Assembly (NCBI GenBank): GCA_964473895.1
Contig: CAYYRE010000018.1
Span: forward strand, 1-28,781
Length of the DNA: 28,781 bases
Direction: 5' to 3'
Source of the DNA: Sulfidibacterium sp964473895
Lineage (GTDB): Bacteria; Bacteroidota; Bacteroidia; Bacteroidales; F082
Part shown: in pieces, positions 1-6,866 of the stretch
How positions within the stretch are numbered: the stretch's first letter is position 1
Layout of the letters: each line of letters opens with the position of its first letter
Made by a program: the position numbers and the translations under genes
The notes under the pieces: generated by a model
What the model saw: the letters and a program-made list of their open reading frames with translations, nothing else
The model's database searches: none
Told to the model about the DNA's origin: nothing

Positions 1-231
1 AATTAATGTCGGGTTGGAAAAAACCTGATACCGGGCCGGCAGTTCCGGGTATTTTTCTGCATTGACAAAAGCCAGTTTGATTTCCGGAAATTTTTCTTCC
101 ACCAGTTGCATTACTTTTGGCCGCAAACTGAGGCAAGGAGCACAATGATCATTATAAAAATAGAGCATAGCCGCCATGCCTTCTTTCACATGGCTTTCCA
201 CTTGTTCCGGTGTCTGCAGTTCGTTTTTCAT
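1..231 (-). CDS. Thioredoxin-fold protein, 3' end cut by window edge
   Basis: Reverse-strand reading gives 77 codons from an ATG at 231 with no stop before the window edge, so the C-terminus is missing. The protein shows a thioredoxin fold: a beta strand (AMLYFYNDH) runs into a CxxC motif, Cys-Ala-Pro-Cys at residues 30-33, and the FSNPT near residues 71-75 carries the expected cis-proline of the fold. The usual WCGPC is replaced by HCAPC. There is no signal peptide, so it should be cytoplasmic and act as a thiol-disulfide oxidoreductase or a thioredoxin-like reductant; its partner cannot be inferred. It is transcribed divergently from the small membrane protein at 373, and a well-formed promoter sits 30 bases upstream of the start. 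Family assignment is firm; specific function is not. Confidence 0.85.
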   Translation of the reverse strand, partial: MKNELQTPEQVESHVKEGMAAMLYFYNDHCAPCLSLRPKVMQLVEEKFPEIKLAFVNAEKYPELPARYQVFSNPTLI

Positions 232-260
232 GGTTTGTTGCTTTTCCCAAAAAATGGCTG

Positions 261-291
261 CAAAAATACGACTTCCGGAAAAACGGACAAG
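261..291 (-). promoter_or_regulatory. Bacteroidota-type promoter of the thioredoxin-fold gene
   Basis: On the minus strand TATTTTTG (268-261) is an exact TAnnTTTG -7 box, and CTTG (291-288) lies exactly 19 bases upstream as a -33 element. Predicted transcription start is near 254, leaving a leader of about 23 nt before the ATG at 231. Confidence 0.75.
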
Positions 292-372
292 TTTTTTTTC
301 GTATGCCATTCGGGCTGTAATTCCCCATTTTTTCTAATTTCGCCATCGCATAAAATGATACGATTCCCGGTT

Positions 373-804
373 ATGGACACGCAACAGGAAAGGAATAAAC
401 CTTTGTTATTGAAAATTCTGCTCATTTTGACTTTTATCGGAAGCGGAATGACCATGTTTTCAAACCTTTTTATTTATGGCTTTTTTGATCAGATCAAAAC
501 AGCGGTGGCTGCCATGGGATCACCTTACAATTTTATGGGGACCTCGATGGATCTGAAAGCCTTTTTTGAAATCAGTCCCTCTTTTTATTTGCTCCAGGGC
601 CTTTTGTCCGGGGTTTCCCTGACCGGTGCCATTTTTATGTGGGATTTGAAAAAAGCGGGGTTTCATATTTATACCATAGCCCAAATTTTGCTGTTGATTG
701 TTCCCAAACTTTTTATCCCCAACCTTCCCTTTCCCGGCATGGAATTATTGATCAGTTTCCTTTTTGTTTTTTATTACTCCCGGTTTTTGAAGATCATGGA
801 GTAA
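373..804 (+). CDS. Small multi-pass membrane protein, family not recognised
   Basis: A 143-residue hydrophobic protein when started at the ATG at 373. The open frame continues upstream to 106, but that part is antisense to the thioredoxin gene and its promoter and is not protein-like; an ATG at 355 is a possible alternative start. Four hydrophobic stretches fit membrane segments at about residues 11-37, 70-90, 97-116 and 122-137, the first following a charged start (DTQQERNKP). Gly, Phe and Met are frequent. I recognise no motif or family and assign no function. It is followed after 82 bases by an unrelated secreted protein on the same strand. Confidence 0.6.
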   Translation: MDTQQERNKPLLLKILLILTFIGSGMTMFSNLFIYGFFDQIKTAVAAMGSPYNFMGTSMDLKAFFEISPSFYLLQGLLSGVSLTGAIFMWDLKKAGFHIYTIAQILLLIVPKLFIPNLPFPGMELLISFLFVFYYSRFLKIME

Positions 805-867
805 ACCTTTTTGTTTTTTGTCCTTGGGGTGGCACACAGAGCCCTTCAATGTTTTCGGGAATTTTCT

Positions 868-875
868 TAAATTTG
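868..875 (+). promoter_or_regulatory. -7 box upstream of secreted protein
   Basis: TAAATTTG is an exact match to the Bacteroidota -7 consensus TAnnTTTG, ending 11 bases before the ATG at 887. The leader would be only about 5 nt, and no clear -33 TTG lies at 19-21 bases, so the call is tentative. Confidence 0.4.
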
Positions 876-886
876 CTAACGGAAAA

Positions 887-1606
887 ATGAATTTTCGTGT
901 CAAGAAAAACACCGTGAAGTATTTTCTTTACATTCTTTTGCAGTTTTCTGCCACAGGCCTGTTTGCCCAAAGCCAGACAATGATCCTGTCGTACGAAGAC
1001 TTTGTACAATTACGGCAAAAGGAAGCGCCTTCCAAAGGTTATCTGAATATTTCCGATATCAGCGGTTCACCCTATCTTAACAGGGCCTTTCGGAAAGGGT
1101 CTGTATTGACAAATCAGAAAATCAAATATGTGAATATTCCGTTGCGATACAATATTTTTTCCGATGCAATGGAGTTTAAAGATGCAAAAGGAGAACCCAT
1201 GGAAATTAAATTTCCTGAAGATATTCGGGAAATATCCATTGGAGACACGGTTTTTGTTTACCATTCCTATTTTGCTGATCATAAAATCCGAAAGGGTTAT
1301 TTCCAGTTGCTGAACCGTGGAAAAGCACAAGGTTTGTTGCGTTACCGTGTTGAATTTCAAAAAGCGCAGCCTGCCGGTGCTTACAAAGAACCGATGCCTC
1401 CACGGTTTGTCCCTGCCCCATTGTTGCTTTATGTGAGTATTGACGGCCAACCTGCTGTTGAAATACACAAAACAAAAGCGCTGATGGCCCTTTTGGGTGA
1501 TCACCCAAAGGAATTACAGGCGTATGTCAAAAAGCATAAAATAAAATTACACCGGGCAAAAGATTTGAAGAAATTATTGGAATATTATAATACGCTGACA
1601 AAGTAA
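887..1606 (+). CDS. Secreted protein of unknown function
   Basis: 239 residues from the ATG at 887. This start gives a classic signal peptide: basic start (NFRVKKNTVK), hydrophobic core, and a cleavage site after LFA at residue 27 leaving mature Gln28. The frame extends upstream to 818, but that part is not signal-like. The mature protein looks soluble, with beta-rich segments (for example VNIPLRYNIFSDAMEFKDA around residues 80-98) and a lysine-rich helical C-terminus (KHKIKLHRAKDLKKLLEYY). No catalytic motif is visible and I do not recognise the family. It is probably periplasmic. It is not clearly linked to the SusC gene that starts 441 bases later. Confidence 0.75.
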   Translation: MNFRVKKNTVKYFLYILLQFSATGLFAQSQTMILSYEDFVQLRQKEAPSKGYLNISDISGSPYLNRAFRKGSVLTNQKIKYVNIPLRYNIFSDAMEFKDAKGEPMEIKFPEDIREISIGDTVFVYHSYFADHKIRKGYFQLLNRGKAQGLLRYRVEFQKAQPAGAYKEPMPPRFVPAPLLLYVSIDGQPAVEIHKTKALMALLGDHPKELQAYVKKHKIKLHRAKDLKKLLEYYNTLTK

Positions 1607-2047
1607 AATAGATCTTTCTCAAAAAATACTGTTGTGCCGGTTCCCGGTTATATCCGTTGATATATCGAATGTTAAACCATTCATTAAATAATTTCTCAAT
1701 CAAACTAAATTTCTTTAAAATCGGCTAAACCGGTTTAAAGTGTGTTACTCTTTTTATTCATTATATTAAAAGTCCCAATAGCTGTTGTGGCTTGCTGCCT
1801 CTGTGGTTTATATTGTTCAGTCTCGTTATTTAATACTCGGTATAAATGTGCTGATGGTTGGGTAGGTTTTTTTTTGAAAAGAGTTTCGTTAATAAAATAA
1901 CGGCTAATATACTGAAGCGAAAATGATAGGTGGTTCAAAACCCCAGTTCAATATAATTTAGAATTAATATAAATAAAAAGAATAGTAGTGAATCTTTAAA
2001 AAAATATTTATTTTTAAAGCATCAAGTTTTAACCAAAAATTATCGTT
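1607..2047 (+). other. AT-rich upstream region of SusC1
   Basis: No convincing gene. It holds a perfect 12-bp palindrome TAAACCGGTTTA at 1726-1737, a weak -7-like TAATTTAG at 1954-1961, and at 2027-2047 a leader segment shared almost exactly with SusC3. A 67-codon open frame on the minus strand (1735-1938) shows no protein-like character. No clear terminator follows the gene ending at 1606. Confidence 0.6.
1726..1737. promoter_or_regulatory. Palindrome TAAACCGGTTTA, possible operator
   Basis: A perfect 12-bp palindrome with a central CG, about 310 bases upstream of SusC1. The centre and symmetry resemble LacI/GalR-family half-sites, but the core AACCGGTT also occurs several times inside coding sequence in this window (for example near 12359, 16252, 18376 and 20880), so specificity is doubtful. 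No regulator gene lies nearby. Confidence 0.25.
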
Positions 2048-2082
2048 ATGAGAAAAATTACAATGATGCTTGCGTTCTTGTT
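2035..2082 (+). repeat. 48-nt direct repeat, copy 1 (SusC1 start region)
   Basis: These 48 bases, from 13 bases before the ATG to codon 12 of SusC1, are identical to 15171-15218 at the start of SusC3. Upstream identity continues, after one mismatch, for seven more bases (2027-2033). The corresponding region of SusC2 (10133-10180) is related but diverged. Confidence 0.95.
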
Positions 2083-5000
2083 ATTTGCGGGGCTAAACTT
2101 TGCCTTTGCCCAAACAAGAACCATCAGTGGAACGGTAACCAGTGCGGATAACGGTTCGCCGTTGCCGGGGGTTACGGTTGTCGTGAAGGGTACCACCAAT
2201 GGTACCGTAACGGATGCAAATGGAAAATTCACCCTGCAGGTGGGAAGCAATGCCAAAACGTTGGTGTTTTCATTTGTGGGAATGAAGAAAGAAGAAGTTG
2301 ACATTGCAGGAAAAACCACTGTTAATGTTTCCATGACCCCTGAGGTGAAGGGGTTGAATGAGGTGGTTGTTTTGGGTTATACCACCAAAGGCCGGAATCA
2401 AATTACAGGCTCAACGGTACAGGTCAAAGGAGATGAAATCAACAGTATCCCGGTGACAAATGTGGATCAGGCGCTTCAGGGAAAAGTTCCCGGATTGACC
2501 ATTAGCACCTCCTCCGGTACGCCCGGTTCTGTCCAGGATATCCGTATTCGGGGCGTGGGATCCATTACTGCCGGAAACAGTCCGTTAATTGTTATCGATG
2601 GGGTTCCGGTGGTGAACAACAATGTTTCCGGAAGTAATGCCATTAGCTCGTTGAGTGCACTGGCTTCCATTAACAGTGATGACATTGCCAGTATTACCGT
2701 GCTGAAAGATGCTTCGGCCACTTCTGCTTATGGTGCGCGTGGCTCCAACGGTGTTATCGTAATTACCACAAAACGGGGCAGGGCCAATACGAAAACTACC
2801 TTTAGTGTTACCAGCTATTTGGGTTTTCAAAACAATGCCGTAGAAGGTGAAGTTCCTTTAACAGGTAAACAAAAAGAAACACTTTTTCTGGATGGTGTTT
2901 ACAACACTTTCGGGGCTACTTACGGATTTAACCGCGACGGTGCCTATGATTTTGCCATTAATAACGGTTTGGACAACGGTTTGCTGAAAAACTGGAATGG
3001 GAAAGATGGAAACTGGGCGAACTTGGTGGCCAATAAAAATGCGCCCATTCGAAATTTTAACCTCTCGGCCACAGGTGGTGATAAATTATCCTCCTTTTAT
3101 GTTTCCGTAGGATACGATAAAACGGAGGCAACTGTTATCGGTAGTGATTTCAGGAGGGTTTCCGCCACACTGAACTACAACCGGAAATTGCTGAAAAACC
3201 TTGAGTTTTCTACCAGTAACATGGTCAGTAATACCTTTCAAAATGCTTTCTTGGAACAAAGTGCTTATTTTGCCAACCCGTTCCTTACCAAATATTTTAT
3301 GAGCCCGTGGGAACAGCCCTACAACGATGATGGTACACTCAATATTAATCTGAATACCTCCATCTTCAATACCCTTTATCTTGTCAAACACAATATCCGT
3401 ACAAACGATTATACCAGGGCCATCAGTAATTCTTATATTGGCTGGAGTATCCTTGACAATTTAAAATTTAAATCTCTGATTAGTTTGGACTATAGCATTA
3501 CCAATTATAAAAACTATGCCAACAGGCATCATGGGGATGGTAAGGATGTCAACGGTTATTCCGAAGCTTCCACCGGAAGGAACCTGAATATGGTCTGGCA
3601 AAACTCGCTGGATTATACCCTCCGGGTACATGATCATACGTTTTCGTTTAAAGCCCTTATGGAATATCAAAAAAACAAATACCATTACATTTATGCCTAC
3701 GGCGAAAATATTCCTACCGACGGACTGACCAATGTGGCCAGTACCAGTGCCAATAAGGATGCTTCTTCCTCTTTTACCGACTGGATCAATATTTCCTATC
3801 TCGGTATGTTGAATTATAGCTACCTTGGAAAATATATTGCAGATTTTACTTTCCGGCGTGAAGGTTCCTCAAGGTTTGCCCCGGGCCATCGCTATGGTAA
3901 TTTTTGGGCTGTAGGTGCTGCCTGGAACATGAACAAAGAAAGTTTTCTTTCAGACATAGATTTTATTAACCAGTTGAAATTGAGGGCTTCCTACGGGTTA
4001 AGCGGTAATTCTTCCATCGGGATCAATGCTTATCAGGCTCTGCTTTCTTATGATGGCGATTATGCCAACGAAGGCGGTATTTATCCCAGCCAGTTTGGAA
4101 ATACCGATTTGACTTGGGAAAAGAACAAAAACCTGGATGTTGGACTCGATTTTGCCATCTGGAAAAACCGTGTGAACGGGTCTTTTGCCTATTATCACAA
4201 AGAAACGTTTGACTTGTTACAAAATGTTCCGCTGTCAATGACTACCGGGCATACCAGTCAAACGCAAAATGTGGGTACGGTGGTCAATAAAGGAATCGAA
4301 ACCATGCTGAGTGTCGATGTGATCCATACCAAAAAAATTCAATGGACGGTTGCTGCAAACTTTGCTACCGTAAACAACGAAGTGACTAAGTTGGCCAAAG
4401 ATGCCGAAGGCAAAAACATTACCATCGAAACAGGTACGCGGAGAGTAGATGTGGGTCACCCTATTTATGCCTGGTATATGCGTAAATATGCCGGTGTGGA
4501 TCCCGATAACGGGAAACCGCAATGGTATAAAAACGGAGAATCGGGCGACGTAACGTACGATTATTATGCAGCAGAAAAAGCCTATCAGGGCGGCAGTGCA
4601 TTGCCGACTTATACGGGCGGACTCTCAACCGTCTTTAACTTCCAGGGATTTTTTATCAATGCCAGTTTTTATTTCTCCGGCGGCAATAAAGTGTTCCAGG
4701 ACTGGTCGTTTTATACCAACCACAGCGGAGTATATGCCAACCTCTACTACAATGGTGTCAGCGAATTGATGAACCGCTGGCAAAAACCGGGTGATATAAC
4801 CGATGTGCCGCGTGAATTGTATTCGGGGACATCTGACAATGCCTCCCGGCCTTCTACCCGGTTTTTGTATGACGGAAGTTATGTTCGGCTGAAAGACCTG
4901 ACAGTGGGGTATGATTTTGCCAAGAATTTGATACATAACTTTTTCCAAACTGCTACGTTGTATGTAAAAGCCACCAATTATTTTACCTGGGTCAAGGACA

Positions 5001-5101
5001 AACGGTTGAAATATGACCCGGAAGTGAGGGCAGATGGTTTTACCAGATTGACAACACCACCTGTTAAATCAATTGTTGTTGGTATTAATTTAAAATTTTA
5101 A
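2048..5101 (+). CDS. SusC/RagA-family TonB-dependent outer-membrane transporter (SusC1)
   Basis: 1017 residues, the usual SusC length. Domains in order: signal peptide ending AFA at residue 21; carboxypeptidase-regulatory-like N-terminal extension at about 25-98; TonB box LNEVVVLGY at 103-111; plug at about 112-245 carrying the family hallmark YGARGSNGVIVITTKRG; then a beta-barrel ending in the outer-membrane terminal Phe (VVGINLKF). The family forms a lidded outer-membrane pore with a SusD lipoprotein and imports oligosaccharides or peptides using TonB energy. SusD1 starts 3 bases after the stop, so the two are certainly co-translated. The first 100 residues are about 84% identical to SusC3, but the plug is not especially close to it. 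Substrate unknown: no carbohydrate enzyme is nearby, and the next gene is a secreted protease. Confidence 0.95.
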   Translation: MRKITMMLAFLLFAGLNFAFAQTRTISGTVTSADNGSPLPGVTVVVKGTTNGTVTDANGKFTLQVGSNAKTLVFSFVGMKKEEVDIAGKTTVNVSMTPEVKGLNEVVVLGYTTKGRNQITGSTVQVKGDEINSIPVTNVDQALQGKVPGLTISTSSGTPGSVQDIRIRGVGSITAGNSPLIVIDGVPVVNNNVSGSNAISSLSALASINSDDIASITVLKDASATSAYGARGSNGVIVITTKRGRANTKTTFSVTSYLGFQNNAVEGEVPLTGKQKETLFLDGVYNTFGATYGFNRDGAYDFAINNGLDNGLLKNWNGKDGNWANLVANKNAPIRNFNLSATGGDKLSSFYVSVGYDKTEATVIGSDFRRVSATLNYNRKLLKNLEFSTSNMVSNTFQNAFLEQSAYFANPFLTKYFMSPWEQPYNDDGTLNINLNTSIFNTLYLVKHNIRTNDYTRAISNSYIGWSILDNLKFKSLISLDYSITNYKNYANRHHGDGKDVNGYSEASTGRNLNMVWQNSLDYTLRVHDHTFSFKALMEYQKNKYHYIYAYGENIPTDGLTNVASTSANKDASSSFTDWINISYLGMLNYSYLGKYIADFTFRREGSSRFAPGHRYGNFWAVGAAWNMNKESFLSDIDFINQLKLRASYGLSGNSSIGINAYQALLSYDGDYANEGGIYPSQFGNTDLTWEKNKNLDVGLDFAIWKNRVNGSFAYYHKETFDLLQNVPLSMTTGHTSQTQNVGTVVNKGIETMLSVDVIHTKKIQWTVAANFATVNNEVTKLAKDAEGKNITIETGTRRVDVGHPIYAWYMRKYAGVDPDNGKPQWYKNGESGDVTYDYYAAEKAYQGGSALPTYTGGLSTVFNFQGFFINASFYFSGGNKVFQDWSFYTNHSGVYANLYYNGVSELMNRWQKPGDITDVPRELYSGTSDNASRPSTRFLYDGSYVRLKDLTVGYDFAKNLIHNFFQTATLYVKATNYFTWVKDKRLKYDPEVRADGFTRLTTPPVKSIVVGINLKF

Positions 5102-5104
5102 GAC

Positions 5105-6490
5105 ATGAAAAAGATTATAAACTTTATATGGATTATTGTGCTGGCGGCAAGCTTGTTTTCGTGTAGCAAGTCGAGCCTTGATCCCACCTTGGCACAAAAT
5201 AAAGCTGTAGAAACCAGTATCAACTCACTGGAGGATATTCAGGGGCTTTTGTATGGGGCTTACGACAGGATGACTTCTCCTTCTTATTACGGCAGAGACT
5301 TCATTATTTATGGTGAGGTGCGGTCGGATAACTGCTTCTCCAATGGAAATTCTGGCCGTTTTGTTACGGTTGCTGCCATGAAAATGGGTGATGATGATGG
5401 CTATGCACGCGGAACATGGTTGCAAATGTACCGGGTCATTGCCAATGCCAACATCATTATTGGTCAGGACCCCGCCAAGCTTACGGGTGACCAAACAGCT
5501 ATTAACAATGTAATTGGGCAGGCTTATGCACTCCGTGCTCTGGCTCATTTCGATTTGTTGAAACTGTACGGAGAGCAACATGTAACCGGTGGCAATAACG
5601 TCGGGATTCCCTATGTTATGCAATACAAAGGCAATGACCTCTCCCCAAGCCGTAACACGGTGGATGAGGATAAGCAATTTATTGAGGCTGATTTGGCCAA
5701 AGCGTTGACCCTTATGTCACCCTCTCTTAATTCGCCCGATAAAGAAACCATAAGTACCTGGGCTGTATATGCCTTGCAGTCACGTGTGGCACTCTATTTC
5801 GGTGATTGGGCCACTGTAAAGACGGCCTGTGAAAAGGTCATTAATTCGGGTGTTTATTCCATTGCCCCGGCTGCCGATTATGCCAAAACCTTTTCGGCAA
5901 AAGGGACGGATAATGTGATTTTTGAATTGGCAGGCAGACCTACCGACAATCAGGGAATCAATGGGCTTTCCTACATTTATCGCGGAAATTCTTATGGCGA
6001 TATTCAGGTACTTGATACTTTGCTGAGTATTTTCGATGCCGGGGATGTCAGGGCAGCTCCTGACATGATCGCTTATGACTCCAAAGGAAGACTCCGGAAT
6101 ATGGGAAAATATCCTACCAACTCCAATTTTGATTACGACATTCCCTTGATTCGTTACGAAGAGGTTATTTTAAATTATGCCGAGGCGTTGTATCACCTTG
6201 GAGATGCTACCAAAGCATTGGAAAATTTAAATAAAATAACGGCCAACAGAAATGCGCAGCCTTATACCACAGTTAACGAAGACAATATTTTAAAGGAAAG
6301 AAGAAGAGAACTTTGCTTCGAAGGCTTCCGCTTTGATGACCTGGCACGTACCCACCGGGATATTCCGTTGGTTGCCCCGTTACAGCAAACCCACGGCGGC
6401 CCCAAATATGGAAGTTATAATTATGCTTTCCCCATTCCCATTGCCGAAATTAATGCCAATTCAAACATGACCCAAAACAAGGGTTATTAG
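5105..6490 (+). CDS. SusD/RagB-family surface lipoprotein (SusD1)
   Basis: 461 residues beginning with a lipoprotein signal peptide; the lipobox LFSC places the lipidated cysteine at residue 20. The family is an alpha-helical (TPR-like) surface lipoprotein that caps the SusC barrel and binds the ligand. The hallmark C-terminal segment LKERRRELCFEGFRFDDLAR, followed by a THRDIPL region, places it in the classical RagB/SusD branch, unlike the two SusD proteins downstream, which carry WGDIPYSEAL-type motifs. It follows SusC1 after 3 bases and is followed by a strong intrinsic terminator, so SusC1-SusD1 is a closed two-gene operon. Ligand not predictable from sequence. Confidence 0.94.
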   Translation: MKKIINFIWIIVLAASLFSCSKSSLDPTLAQNKAVETSINSLEDIQGLLYGAYDRMTSPSYYGRDFIIYGEVRSDNCFSNGNSGRFVTVAAMKMGDDDGYARGTWLQMYRVIANANIIIGQDPAKLTGDQTAINNVIGQAYALRALAHFDLLKLYGEQHVTGGNNVGIPYVMQYKGNDLSPSRNTVDEDKQFIEADLAKALTLMSPSLNSPDKETISTWAVYALQSRVALYFGDWATVKTACEKVINSGVYSIAPAADYAKTFSAKGTDNVIFELAGRPTDNQGINGLSYIYRGNSYGDIQVLDTLLSIFDAGDVRAAPDMIAYDSKGRLRNMGKYPTNSNFDYDIPLIRYEEVILNYAEALYHLGDATKALENLNKITANRNAQPYTTVNEDNILKERRRELCFEGFRFDDLARTHRDIPLVAPLQQTHGGPKYGSYNYAFPIPIAEINANSNMTQNKGY

Positions 6491-6510
6491 TAATTTGTTG
6501 AATATAAACC

Positions 6511-6548
6511 AAAGCTTTACCTCCCACTGTAGGGGGTAAAGCTTTTTT
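6511..6548 (+). terminator. Intrinsic terminator after SusC1-SusD1
   Basis: An 11-bp perfect stem (AAAGCTTTACC, 6511-6521, with GGTAAAGCTTT, 6535-6545) extends by one G-T wobble and two C-G pairs to a 14-bp stem with a 7-nt loop, followed by a T-run through 6548. It lies 20 bases after the SusD1 stop. Confidence 0.93.
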
Positions 6549-6866
6549 CATAAAAGGGGTTCTTGGAAAGTATAAATATCATTTCTTATTGAATATAACC
6601 ACGCTAACCTCTGAAAAAATAGATAATGTTTTAAAGTGAACCATTGTTGATTTGCTTTTTGGCCCATTATGGGAAAAGGATTTCGTTAAAAATCAAAAGT
6701 TACTCATCCCTGTCTTGCCGGATTGAATAAAAAATTTGGATATTTGTATCCTGTTACATGGAAATGTGATACCAAAGGGTGGTGCTGTTGTGATAAAATA
6801 GGGCAGATTGGTTGGACAATGCCCTGCCCGTCAAAAATTTAAAAAAATGTCATAAAGATCAAATCA
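6549..6866 (+). other. Spacer upstream of the protease
   Basis: AT-rich region without a convincing gene. No exact TAnnTTTG is seen; the nearest is GATATTTG around 6738-6745, one base off. Since a strong terminator precedes it, a promoter for the protease should lie here, but I cannot place it. Confidence 0.5.

Noticed and set aside
106..372. Upstream extension of the small membrane protein to 232 residues
   Set aside because: This part is antisense to the thioredoxin-fold gene and its promoter and has no membrane-protein or signal character; the ATG at 373 fits better.
1735..1938. 67-codon minus-strand frame upstream of SusC1
   Set aside because: No recognisable motif, no promoter, AT-rich non-coding composition.
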